From positions 1 through 64,000 of the forward strand of contig WRDR01000008.1 in NCBI GenBank assembly GCA_009779745.1: a DNA stretch of 64,000 nt. Direction: 5' to 3'. The translations under genes were made by a program, and so were the position numbers. This stretch comes from Alphaproteobacteria bacterium. Its GTDB lineage: Bacteria > Pseudomonadota > Alphaproteobacteria > UBA9219. Position 1 is the stretch's first letter, and each line of letters begins with the position of its first letter. Positions 28,641 through 38,260 of this stretch are shown piece after piece. The notes beneath the pieces are model-generated. The model was not told the DNA's origin and did no database searches. It saw nothing but the letters and a program-made list of their open reading frames with translations.

Positions 28641-28713
28641 AACCACTACCCCGTCTTTTCATTCACTGATGCGAATGAAAAGCCACCCCTTCCCTTAAAA
28701 AGGGAAGGGGAAT
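28641..28713 (+). repeat. Palindromic repeat family A, copy 2
   Basis: It starts AACCACTACCCCGTC, ends with CCACCCCTTCCCTT and its complement AAGGGAAGGGGAAT. The inner palindrome differs from the other copies: a CTTTTCATTC/GAATGAAAAG stem replaces the ACGCC/GGCGT stem. The conserved outer frame with an exchangeable inner stem suggests a modular element. Confidence 0.85.
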
Positions 28714-28720
28714 ATTTTAT

Positions 28721-28762
28721 CAACTCCTAATTCCTAATTTCACACTTCACATTTCACATTCC
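28721..28762. repeat. Period-7 array upstream of rpoN
   Basis: Six 7-mers of mixed type in one register (CAACTCC, TAATTCC, TAATTTC, ACACTTC, ACATTTC, ACATTCC) about 45 bp before the rpoN start. Confidence 0.85.
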
Positions 28763-28805
28763 TAGCGTCATACTAGTGTATCATTTAGATTGATTCGGTG
28801 TTTCT

Positions 28806-30146
28806 ATGGCTATTACTCCAAAGATAGAACAACAGCAGTCTCAGACCCTTGTAATGACTGCTCAACTTCAGCAGGCTATCAAAATGCTGCAGATGACGCA
28901 CGCCGAGTTGTGTTCTTTTCTGGAGGATACTGCCGAGAAAAACCCTCTCATAGAGCTTTCTTCTCAAGAATCCGAACAGAAATCCGCTGCTTACGATTAT
29001 GGCAAACCCCGAAGCTCTTCTTTCAATACGGAAGATTTGGAAGACCAAATCATAGCCTATAAGCCCTCTTTGCGAGACCTACTCACAGAACAAATCAATA
29101 TAGAATTTTCCGACCCCTCTCAAAAAATCATAGCTTTTGCCCTATCAGAACTCCTAGACGATGCCGGATATATTGCAAGCGACTTTTCTTCCATAAGCAA
29201 ACGCCTGTCAGTACCTCTTCCGGAAATAGAAGCTGTGCTGCAAAAATTACAACAACTGGAGCCTTCCGGCATTTTCGCCAGATCTCTTAAGGAATGCCTC
29301 GCAATCCAACTCAAAGAGCAAAACCTCCTTAACCCTAAGATAGAAAAACTGCTGGAAAACCTCCACATGGTCGCAAAGCACGAGATAAAATCCTTAATGC
29401 GTATCTGCAAGGCTTCTCACGAAGAAATCGTAACTTTCATTTCTATGATTAGAAAACTAAATCCAAAGCCAGCTTCGTTATTCACTAACGATGTTGTTGT
29501 TGCGATAATTCCGGACGTTTTCATGCTCCCTAAGCTGGGCGGCGGCTGGCACATAGAACTCAATACGGCAGCACTCCCGAAAGTCCTTGCAAACGAACGC
29601 TTTTATACTCAAATAAAAGGTTCTATTAAAAATAAAGAGGAAAAGAGCTACATCTCCGAGAACTGGCAGCAGGCAAACTGGATTGTCAAAGCCATGCGCC
29701 AAAGAGCAACCACCATACTAAAAGCCTCAACCGAGATAGTAAAACACCAGTCCGACTTTTTTACTCACGGCATATCCAGCCTTAAACCTCTCACTCTGAA
29801 AGAAATAGCCGCAAGCACGGAAATGCACCCGTCTACCATAAGCCGAGTCACAAACAACAAATACATCTCTACGCCCAGAGGCACTTTCGAGCTGAAATAT
29901 TTCTTCTCAAACGCTCTGTCCAGAGAAGACGGCAAAGAAGATATGTCTTCCGCTTCAGTAAAAAGCAGGATTCAAGACCTTATAGAAAAAGAAAAAAGAG
30001 ACTTTATTCTGTCGGACTCGTACATCACCATGAAGCTCCGCGGCGAGGGCATAGACATAGCCCGAAGAACAGTTGCAAAATACAGAGAAATGATGAATAT
30101 CCCGACCTCGGCGCAGAGAAAGAGAATAGCGAGAGCGGGAATGTAA
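28806..30146 (+). CDS. rpoN: RNA polymerase sigma-54 factor
   Basis: Alternative sigma factor needing AAA+ activators and recognising -24/-12 promoters. The 446 residues have the Gln-rich activator-interacting region I (IEQQQSQTLVMTAQLQQAIKML), the core-binding region, the helix-turn-helix (LKEIAASTEMHPSTISRVTNNKYI) and the RpoN box (ARRTVAKYRE). It is complete. No lptB upstream or hpf/ptsN downstream is present, unlike the usual rpoN neighbourhood; instead it converges on dnaK. Confidence 0.97.
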   Translation: MAITPKIEQQQSQTLVMTAQLQQAIKMLQMTHAELCSFLEDTAEKNPLIELSSQESEQKSAAYDYGKPRSSSFNTEDLEDQIIAYKPSLRDLLTEQINIEFSDPSQKIIAFALSELLDDAGYIASDFSSISKRLSVPLPEIEAVLQKLQQLEPSGIFARSLKECLAIQLKEQNLLNPKIEKLLENLHMVAKHEIKSLMRICKASHEEIVTFISMIRKLNPKPASLFTNDVVVAIIPDVFMLPKLGGGWHIELNTAALPKVLANERFYTQIKGSIKNKEEKSYISENWQQANWIVKAMRQRATTILKASTEIVKHQSDFFTHGISSLKPLTLKEIAASTEMHPSTISRVTNNKYISTPRGTFELKYFFSNALSREDGKEDMSSASVKSRIQDLIEKEKRDFILSDSYITMKLRGEGIDIARRTVAKYREMMNIPTSAQRKRIARAGM

Positions 30147-30174
30147 AATTATCTGAGAAAAATAATTCTACATT
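30140..30174. terminator. Convergent hairpin between rpoN and dnaK
   Basis: AATGTAAAATTAT (30140-30152) pairs with ATAATTCTACATT (30162-30174) with one mismatch and is followed by T5 on the plus strand. It overlaps the rpoN stop and is made of period-7-type units. It fits a shared terminator. Confidence 0.6.
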
Positions 30175-30192
30175 TTTCCAACTCCATACTAT

Positions 30193-32103
30193 TTATTTCT
30201 TCTCGTCCTGAACTTCGCTGAACTCTGCGTCTACAACGTCCGGCTTTTCAGTTGCTCCCGCATCAGCAGCTCCTCCGGCAGTACCGGAAGAAGCCTCATT
30301 CTGAGACTTGTAAAGCTGTTCGCCGATCTTCATAGAAATCTGAGACAACAGCTCTGTCTTAGTCTTTATCTGAGACACATCGCCCTTATCGATGATAGCC
30401 TTCAAATCAGATATAGCACTCTCCGCAGAAGCCCTGTCCTCCGGCGAAACCTTAGCTCCCAGCTCTTGCAAAGATTTCTGAGTCTGGTGAATCAGAGAAT
30501 CCGCTTGATTCTTAGCATCAACAACTTCTCTGCGCTGCTTGTCGCCGGCAGCATTAGCCTCTGCTTCCTTGACCATGCGGTCAATATCCGCATCGGAAAG
30601 CCCTCCTGACGCTTGAATGCGTATCTGCTGCTCCTTGTTCGTAGCCTTGTCCTTTGCCGTCACATTCACAATGCCGTTGGCATCAATATCGAAAGTAACT
30701 TCTATCTGAGGAATGCCTCTGGGCGCAGGAGGTATGCCTACCAAATCAAACTGTCCCAGCAGTTTGTTGTCCGCAGCCATTTCTCTTTCGCCTTGGAAAA
30801 CTCGTATAGTAACAGCATTCTGATTGTCTTCCGCAGTAGAAAATACCTGACTCTTCTTTGTGGGAATCGTAGTGTTTCTGTCGATTAGTCTGGTGAACAC
30901 GCCGCCGAGAGTCTCTATGCCCAGCGAAAGAGGCGTTACGTCAAGCAAAAGCACGTCCTTCACATCGCCCTTTAAAACACCGCCCTGAATAGCGGCTCCG
31001 ATAGCAACTACTTCATCAGGATTTACTCCGCGGTGAGGATCGCGTCCGAACAGCTCTTTCACAGTCTCTATGACCTTAGGCATTCTGGTCTGACCGCCGA
31101 CAAGAACAATCTCATCAATATCGGAGGCTTTAAGACCCGCATCGCTAAGAGCTTTTTTGCAAGGCTCTATGGTGCGCTGAATCAAATCCTCGACTAAAGA
31201 ATCCAGCTTCGCTCTTGTGAGCTTAATAGAAAGATGCTTTGGCCCCGCCTGATCCGCAGTGATAAACGGCAGGTTGACTTCAGTCTGCATAGAAGAGGAT
31301 AACTCTATTTTAGCCTTCTCGGCAGCCTCTTTCAAACGCTGTAACGCCAGCTTGTCGGAACGCAAATCAATTCCCTGTTCTTTTTGGAACTCTGCGCACA
31401 AATAGTCCATAACTCTTGCGTCAAAATCTTCGCCGCCCAAGAAAGTGTCTCCGTTAGTAGCCTTGACTTCGAAAACTCCGTCTCCAATCTCAAGAATAGA
31501 AACGTCGAAAGTTCCTCCTCCGAGATCGTATATGGCAACCGTGCCGGACTTCTTTTTCTCAAGCCCGTAAGCCAAAGCCGCAGCAGTCGGCTCGTTAATT
31601 ATGCGCAGCACTTCCAGTCCTGCTATCTTTCCCGCGTCTTTAGTAGCCTGACGCTGACTGTCGTTGAAATAAGCAGGCACTGTAATAACAGCCTGAGTTA
31701 CAGGCTGCCCCAGATATGCTTCAGCCGTTTCCTTCATCTTCATCAGAATAAAAGCGGAAACTTCGGAAGGAGAGTATTCCTTACCGGAAGCCTCTACCCA
31801 AGCGTCTCCGTTAGAATTTTTTGAAATCTTATAAGGCATAAGCCCGATATCCTTCTGTACCATAGGATCTTCGAATCTGCGCCCGATAAGACGCTTGATA
31901 GCGTACAGAGTATTGGAAGGATTAGTCACAGCCTGTCTTTTAGCAGACTGACCCACGAGTCTCTCGCCTGAATTCGCAAAAGCGACAATGGAAGGAGTCG
32001 TATTGGAGCCTTCCGAATTATGAACAACTGTCGTGGTCGAGCCCTCCATAACAGCAACGCAGGAATTTGTAGTACCTAAATCTATACCGATGACTTTTGA
32101 CAT
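30193..32103 (-). CDS. dnaK: Chaperone DnaK (Hsp70)
   Basis: ATP-dependent chaperone. It starts [20 protein letters not shown], has the [12 protein letters not shown] and [13 protein letters not shown] phosphate-binding blocks, the [19 protein letters not shown] linker region, the substrate-binding domain and an EDKK-like acidic C-terminus (EVQDEKK). It has 636 residues and is complete. dnaJ and grpE are not next to it in this window. A promoter similar to that of groES lies about 50 bases upstream. Confidence 0.98.
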   Translation of the reverse strand: MSKVIGIDLGTTNSCVAVMEGSTTTVVHNSEGSNTTPSIVAFANSGERLVGQSAKRQAVTNPSNTLYAIKRLIGRRFEDPMVQKDIGLMPYKISKNSNGDAWVEASGKEYSPSEVSAFILMKMKETAEAYLGQPVTQAVITVPAYFNDSQRQATKDAGKIAGLEVLRIINEPTAAALAYGLEKKKSGTVAIYDLGGGTFDVSILEIGDGVFEVKATNGDTFLGGEDFDARVMDYLCAEFQKEQGIDLRSDKLALQRLKEAAEKAKIELSSSMQTEVNLPFITADQAGPKHLSIKLTRAKLDSLVEDLIQRTIEPCKKALSDAGLKASDIDEIVLVGGQTRMPKVIETVKELFGRDPHRGVNPDEVVAIGAAIQGGVLKGDVKDVLLLDVTPLSLGIETLGGVFTRLIDRNTTIPTKKSQVFSTAEDNQNAVTIRVFQGEREMAADNKLLGQFDLVGIPPAPRGIPQIEVTFDIDANGIVNVTAKDKATNKEQQIRIQASGGLSDADIDRMVKEAEANAAGDKQRREVVDAKNQADSLIHQTQKSLQELGAKVSPEDRASAESAISDLKAIIDKGDVSQIKTKTELLSQISMKIGEQLYKSQNEASSGTAGGAADAGATEKPDVVDAEFSEVQDEKK

Positions 32104-32149
32104 GTTCGTATGTTCCTTTCAGTGTCCTATATTAAGCGTACACTTTTAC

Positions 32150-32178
32150 AATATAAGAACGATTCTTGTTCCTGCAAG
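32150..32178 (-). promoter_or_regulatory. Heat-shock-type promoter of dnaK
   Basis: On the minus strand GGGGCTACTTGCAGG precedes, with a 17-base spacer after CTTGCA (32173-32178), the sequence TATATT (32150-32155). The groES promoter has the same GGGCTACTTG block and spacing. The shared extended -35 block suggests one sigma factor, presumably RpoH, for both. Confidence 0.6.
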
Positions 32179-32228
32179 TAGCCCCTTGCATATTTTCATA
32201 CATTAGTTGATAAATCTAGGCTAATCAT

Positions 32229-32343
32229 ACGGTTATATGAGGAGCTAGGAGTTAGAAGAGTTGAGAGCAAAGCCTCGCCGTAGCTTTAGCGTAGGAGGGT
32301 GGAGTGTGAAACCAATTCCACACTCCTAACTCCACACTTTTTT
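32229..32343. repeat. Repeat cluster between dnaK and groEL
   Basis: The roughly 240-bp gap contains the second copy of the CCTCGCCGTAGCTTTAGCG repeat (32272-32298) and period-7 units of the GGAGTGT type. GGAGTGTG and CACACTCC face each other around 32301-32327, forming a hairpin, with a plus-strand T-run at 32338-32345. No coding sequence is visible. Confidence 0.75.
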
Positions 32344-34011
<1,668 letters not shown>

Positions 34012-34341
34012 TTATTTCTTGCTCTTACAGGAGCCCTTCTTGCAGCAGGAAGTGCCTTCGATAACGCCCATAATGTCGGACTCTTTCATGATGATATAGT
34101 CGGTGCCATCGAGTTTCACTTCTGTACCGGACCACTTGCCGAACAGCACTTTATCTCCGACTTTGACATCAAGAGCTGTGACTTTGCCTGCTTCGTCTCG
34201 TATTCCTGAACCGACAGCCACAACCTCGCCTTCCTGAGGCTTTTCCTTAGCTGTATCCGGAATTATTATGCCGCCGGCAGTTTTTTCATCACATTCTATG
34301 CGTTTTATCACTACACGGTCATGCAGAGGACGGAATTTCAT
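34012..34341 (-). CDS. groES: Co-chaperonin GroES with a Cys/Lys-rich tail
   Basis: 10-kDa lid of GroEL. It has [11 protein letters not shown], the mobile loop ([20 protein letters not shown]) and the core up to [13 protein letters not shown], where most GroES proteins end near residue 96. Here 12 more residues follow, [13 protein letters not shown]-like, with three Cys and five Lys, giving 109 residues. Helicobacter pylori HspA has a longer Cys/His tail that binds nickel; a metal or redox role here is only inference. It is the first gene of groES-groEL. Confidence 0.96.
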   Translation of the reverse strand: MKFRPLHDRVVIKRIECDEKTAGGIIIPDTAKEKPQEGEVVAVGSGIRDEAGKVTALDVKVGDKVLFGKWSGTEVKLDGTDYIIMKESDIMGVIEGTSCCKKGSCKSKK

Positions 34342-34392
34342 TGAATATACTCCTTTTGTTTTGAGTTAAGATAAGAACACTCTACATTATGG

Positions 34393-34421
34393 AAGATAAT
34401 AATCTTTTTTGCTTTTTCAAG
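34393..34421 (-). promoter_or_regulatory. Heat-shock-type promoter of groES-groEL
   Basis: Minus-strand GGGCTACTTGAAAAAGC contains CTTGAA (34416-34421), then a 17-base spacer and TATCTT (34393-34398). It matches the dnaK promoter block and spacing. No CIRCE inverted repeat was found near either operon, which argues against HrcA control. Confidence 0.6.
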
Positions 34422-34474
34422 TAGCCCTGCTCAATTTTCTGTTTTTTGTTTGTTTACATGGGGTTAGAACGTAT

Positions 34475-36523
34475 TCAATTTTCCACTTTCCATTTGTCAA
34501 TTGCTTTAATAACCAAAGACGGCGTTAACAATTCAGGCAGCACCACAGCCTCTCTGTCCTGTTTATATATAACGTTAAAAGGTATGCCGTATCTTCCGTG
34601 TTTTGCAAGCAGTGCGCTGATTTTCTCATTAGATTGCGTCCAATCCGCCTGCATGAGAACTATTTCGGGAACATCGAGCACCTGTATTACTTTCTTATTA
34701 TTAAAAGTAAACAGCTTGTTCGCCTTGCATGTAAGGCACCAGTCCGCAGTAACATCTAGGAAAACTATTTTTCCGTCCGCTAGGTGCTGCTGCATAGCTT
34801 CTTCATCAAACTTCTGCCAGACAAGTTTTTCCGGAGCCTCTGAGGTTTCTGATTTTTCTGCGCCGGACAACTGAGTATTCAGAACAAACCCAAGCCATAC
34901 CGCCGTAAGAATCAAAAGCAATCCTAAAATTCTTTTAAGAGAAAGCATCCACTTTCCGGATTTCGGCAGGAAAGCGACCAGATGAGGAAACAGAGCAATC
35001 ATAAGATACGGCACAGACATGCCGATACCTATGAATAAGAAAATAACCAGCACTTCCAGTCCGCCCGCTGCAAGGGAAAAAGCAACTGCCGTTCCCAGAA
35101 ACGGCGCAGAACAAGGAGTAGCCAATAAGGTTGCAAGAACTCCTGCGAAAAACTCGCCGGATACTGGAGAGCCTCTTTTATACACGGTAACCTTATTGGT
35201 GATAAACTTAGGCAGAGAGAACTCGAAAACGCCGAAAAGATTTAAGGCAAAGATGACCAGAACGAGTATTAAAAATACTAAGAATGCAGGCTGCTGGAAA
35301 TGAATTCCCCAGCCTACAGCGTACTTGATGTGCTTGAGGAATATCACTAAACCGGCAAGAACAAGGAAAGAGAATATTATCCCGAGAACATTGAACATGA
35401 AGCCGATTCTTATGCGGGATTTTTCTGCGCCCGCATGGTTTATTACGCTCATAAGTTTTATGGCGAGAACAGGCAGAACGCACGGCATAAGATTAAGTAT
35501 AAAGCCTCCTATGAAGGCAAATAAAATAATAAGCCATAGATTTCTGTTCGGACTGCTGATAAACAGCTCTTCATTGTTTTGAACGGAATCTTCGCTTACA
35601 GCACTGGAAAATCCTCCTTCATACCTGCCGGCTTTGACGTTTTGAAACTCTACGGCTTCTCTGCTGCTGTTGGCGTTGTTAACAAAAGTGATATTAAAAG
35701 GAAGCTCTGTTATGTTAACGTCCTTAGGAAACGGATCTGCAGAGTACGCTCTTAAAGCAACGGCATTGACACAATTTTCGTCTTCGCAAACTCCTCCGGA
35801 ACGCACGATTCTGGGAGCCAGAAAATTGATGTATTTTGCATTTTCTATAAACATCTCCGGATTGCGGACAGAGTCGTTTACATGAAATTCCACCTCTATG
35901 TAGTCAGAGCCAAACTCTATTGACGAGATAGAAACATTATCCGATTTTCCGTCTGAGGCTATGGCCGGAAGCTCTGATATGGCTCTGTCCAATAAGCGTT
36001 TTTCAGAACTATCCAATCCGGAATCCCAAGCACTGAACCTTTTAGCCGGAATGCGCAGATTTAATTCAAACTGTTCCGGCAGGCATACATTCTTGCACGA
36101 AACCATTTCCGCAGACACGGTTATATCAACATCTCTTGAAACGTCTTGAACAGTAACTTTTGCCGGAAAAATGATGTTGTTGTGATAGCTGTAGCCAATG
36201 TACTCGATATCAAAAGAGACTAGCCTTTCCGGCACAGGGAAAAACTCTTGAACTGCAACAACATTGGAAGTTTCATCTTTTTTCCAGATGAACGAAGGCG
36301 GCTGCCCTGCAATCCCGGGAAAACGCCAGTAAGTATGCCAGCCGTCTTGAAGGCTGATTTCTATGCCTATATCAATAGTCTCGCCAACTTCTAAACTCTC
36401 CGCAGAAGAAATGAGTCTGGCGGAAAGACTTTGGGACTCAATCCAATCCGAGCTTGCAGCATAAGAAGGATTTTGCAGGAATACAAAAGCAGCCAAACAA
36501 ACGAGTATTTTTAGAAGTTTCAT
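34475..36523 (-). CDS. DsbD/ScsB-like thiol:disulfide interchange protein
   Basis: Moves electrons from cytoplasmic thioredoxin across the inner membrane to periplasmic thiol proteins. The order is a signal peptide, a periplasmic N-terminal domain of about 300 residues (with WHTYWRFPGIAGQPPSF and a CxxVCLPE-like CKNVCLPE), a CcdA-like block of eight membrane helices including MPCVLPVLAIKL and TPCSAPFLGTA (the paired Cys), and a C-terminal thioredoxin domain with WCLTCK. The 682 residues are complete. It resembles alphaproteobacterial ScsB-type more than E. coli DsbD at the N-terminus. Period-7 hairpin units lie at its promoter side (36568-36625). Confidence 0.9.
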   Translation of the reverse strand: MKLLKILVCLAAFVFLQNPSYAASSDWIESQSLSARLISSAESLEVGETIDIGIEISLQDGWHTYWRFPGIAGQPPSFIWKKDETSNVVAVQEFFPVPERLVSFDIEYIGYSYHNNIIFPAKVTVQDVSRDVDITVSAEMVSCKNVCLPEQFELNLRIPAKRFSAWDSGLDSSEKRLLDRAISELPAIASDGKSDNVSISSIEFGSDYIEVEFHVNDSVRNPEMFIENAKYINFLAPRIVRSGGVCEDENCVNAVALRAYSADPFPKDVNITELPFNITFVNNANSSREAVEFQNVKAGRYEGGFSSAVSEDSVQNNEELFISSPNRNLWLIILFAFIGGFILNLMPCVLPVLAIKLMSVINHAGAEKSRIRIGFMFNVLGIIFSFLVLAGLVIFLKHIKYAVGWGIHFQQPAFLVFLILVLVIFALNLFGVFEFSLPKFITNKVTVYKRGSPVSGEFFAGVLATLLATPCSAPFLGTAVAFSLAAGGLEVLVIFLFIGIGMSVPYLMIALFPHLVAFLPKSGKWMLSLKRILGLLLILTAVWLGFVLNTQLSGAEKSETSEAPEKLVWQKFDEEAMQQHLADGKIVFLDVTADWCLTCKANKLFTFNNKKVIQVLDVPEIVLMQADWTQSNEKISALLAKHGRYGIPFNVIYKQDREAVVLPELLTPSLVIKAIDKWKVEN

Positions 36524-36743
36524 TTTACGCTGAGTCCTGTGTTTGAAATATGCTTGATGTATAGCATGGGAATGTAAAATGTAGAATTAAAAATATTTCC
36601 ATTCTACATTCTAAATTCTACATTTTTATTCATCTAACCTTTTGAAATTCCTATGAAACTAAAAAATCTATTGCAATCACTCTAAAAATAATAGAATATA
36701 CGGGTAAGGTGGAAAAGCCCCTTTTTAAATAATGGAGATTAAA

Positions 36744-36836
36744 ATGTCTAGAGTAACCGGCGATATAATTGATTGTATGAAGCGAGGCTTCTCTCGCGAA
36801 TTCGCAGGAGCTCCGGAGTCTCGACTTACGAAGTAA
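36744..36836 (+). CDS. Possible 30-aa leader peptide
   Basis: A short frame with ATG at 36744, 5 bases after GGAG-containing ATGGAGATT, begins MSRVTGDIIDCMKRGF and stops at 36836. The DNA inside it is strongly structured (GCGAG/CTCGC hairpin, overlapping GAATTC and GGAGCTCC palindromes). It precedes two competing hairpins and a terminator. It may be a translated leader that controls the downstream gene, or just part of a structured RNA. Arg codons are frequent (4 of 30), but there is no obvious amino-acid run. Confidence 0.4.
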   Translation: MSRVTGDIIDCMKRGFSREFAGAPESRLTK

Positions 36837-36886
36837 GCATCATTTAGAATTCCCTAAAGCATATGCCTTTAAGGCAGAACCTAATT

Positions 36887-36948
36887 CTGTGCAATGTGTT
36901 TTTGCACAGTATGCACAGCCGTGTCCTGACAACATGCTGTGCTTTTTT
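36887..36948 (+). promoter_or_regulatory. Competing hairpins ending in an intrinsic terminator
   Basis: Hairpin A:B is CTGTGCAA (36887-36894) with TTGCACAG (36902-36909). Hairpin C:D is GCACAGC (36913-36919) with GCTGTGC (36936-36942), followed by T6. B and C share GCACAG, and A and D share its complement (CTGTGC), so A:C and B:D pairings are also possible and mutually exclusive with the terminator. This is attenuator- or riboswitch-like. An additional hairpin (CCTAAAG/CTTTAAGG) lies just upstream at 36853-36874. Confidence 0.6.
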
Positions 36949-36978
36949 ATTTTTTAAACATAACAAAGGAGAAAGAAA

Positions 36979-37449
36979 ATGAGTGAGAATAAAAATATTT
37001 GTAAAATTTATGTACACCCTAAACACTACGGAAGCAATGAGGGAAGCGTTGTGTATCGCATTGACACGTATAGCAGCAAGTTCGGCGAACACGACCTAAC
37101 GCGCTACAACTCGGAAAGCGCCGGTCCCTGCCATGGCCAATACGATGAACACAAGGGTAAGACACTAATACACGGCAGGCGTATTGAAAAAGAAGGAAAT
37201 TATGTCGTAGAGCTGTTGTATTGTACAAACGGAACACCTGTTCGCAAAAGCATTCCTCACGATATTCTGGCGGCTGTTATTGCTAAGAATGAAATGAATA
37301 AAAACGCCAATAACTTTAGACGAAATAATGGTTTTGCACCCATAGAGATTGAAGACATAATAACCTTTGATCCTGAAATTGTTGAACCTACAAGAACATG
37401 GACTGTAGATAATATCGGCGTGAATCCTTTTATAAAAAGTGAAATGTGA
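36979..37449 (+). CDS. Hypothetical protein, 156 aa, behind a structured leader
   Basis: Not recognised. It has an AAAGGAG ribosome site before ATG at 36979. The product is soluble and hydrophilic with no signal or membrane segment. Features are a His/Tyr-rich start (IYVHPKHYGS), a middle GKTLIHGRRIEKEGNYVVELLYCTNG, and an acidic C-terminal part (IEIEDIITFDPEIVEPTRTW). The 5' side holds a possible leader peptide and attenuator, so expression is probably regulated after transcription starts. A hairpin made of period-7-like units follows the stop. Confidence 0.65.
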   Translation: MSENKNICKIYVHPKHYGSNEGSVVYRIDTYSSKFGEHDLTRYNSESAGPCHGQYDEHKGKTLIHGRRIEKEGNYVVELLYCTNGTPVRKSIPHDILAAVIAKNEMNKNANNFRRNNGFAPIEIEDIITFDPEIVEPTRTWTVDNIGVNPFIKSEM

Positions 37450-37486
37450 AAAGTGGAAATATTTCCGCTTTCAACTTTTCACTTTT
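37446..37486 (+). terminator. Terminator after the 156-aa gene
   Basis: GTGAAAAGT (37446-37454) pairs with ACTTTTCAC (37474-37482); inside, GGAAAT pairs with ATTTCC. TTTTAACTTT follows. It overlaps the stop codon of the gene at 36979 and is built from 7-mer units (GTGAAAA, GTGGAAA). Confidence 0.65.
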
Positions 37487-37543
37487 AACTTTATTTGTAC
37501 ATGCTATACTTTTGCTTTAACAATAAAGTGCAAAGAGCCATAC

Positions 37544-38173
37544 ATGAAGGATTTACTTTCTAAACTGAAAGGCGAGAGAAAACCGGACTCGGAAGAGTCT
37601 GGCACTTATTTTCTTTCCGGAAAACTGGAAGGTAAGCTGCTGATAGCCGCTCCGGACATGCCGGATCCGCGGTTCGCAAAAACTGTCATTTATATTTGCT
37701 ATCACACTAAAAGTACCGGCTCCATAGGCTTTATCATCAATCGTCTTTTCGGAGACGTTACGTTGGCGATGCTGCTTGAACAGCTCTCTATTGATGTTAA
37801 TCCTCAATTCGCAGAAACCCCTGTTCATTTCGGCGGTCCGCTGGAAATGCGGAGAGGATTTGTCCTGCATTCCGATGATTATCTTTGCCCCGGCACTACC
37901 AAAATCAACAATCATATAGCGGTAACCTCGACCTCTGATATTATCAAAGACCTCGCACACGGCAAGGGTCCTAAAAACTCTATGCTCATACTGGGGTATT
38001 CAGGCTGGACTCAAGGGCAGTTGGAGCAAGAACTGAAATTAGGCGGCTGGCTTACAGTAGAGCCGGATTATAATCTGTTATTTACATCTCCTCTGGAAAC
38101 TAGATGGGAACAGTCCTTAACCAAACTGGGCGTTCAGCCCGGAATGCTTTCTTCTGTGCAAGGCACAGCTTAA
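37544..38173 (+). CDS. yqgE: YqgE/AlgH family protein
   Basis: Widely conserved DUF179 protein of unclear function. It has the family blocks GKLLIAAPDMPDPRFAKTVIYIC, GFIINR, VHFGGPLEMRRGFVLH and LGYSGWTQGQLEQEL. ATG at 37544 (MKDLLSKLKG) is preferred; the open frame further upstream is repeat- and terminator-derived. It has 209 residues. A period-7 array fills the gap to the next gene. Confidence 0.92.
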   Translation: MKDLLSKLKGERKPDSEESGTYFLSGKLEGKLLIAAPDMPDPRFAKTVIYICYHTKSTGSIGFIINRLFGDVTLAMLLEQLSIDVNPQFAETPVHFGGPLEMRRGFVLHSDDYLCPGTTKINNHIAVTSTSDIIKDLAHGKGPKNSMLILGYSGWTQGQLEQELKLGGWLTVEPDYNLLFTSPLETRWEQSLTKLGVQPGMLSSVQGTA

Positions 38174-38204
38174 TTAGGAATACGTTGACACCATTCAATA
38201 ATAA

Positions 38205-38260
38205 TTCTACATTCTACATTCTACATTCTACATTATACATTCTACATTTCACATTCCTAT
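38205..38260. repeat. Period-7 array of TTCTACA units
   Basis: Eight 7-mers in register: TTCTACA four times, TTATACA, TTCTACA, TTTCACA and TTCCTAT. The last unit runs into the ATG of the methyltransferase gene at 38259. Confidence 0.9.
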
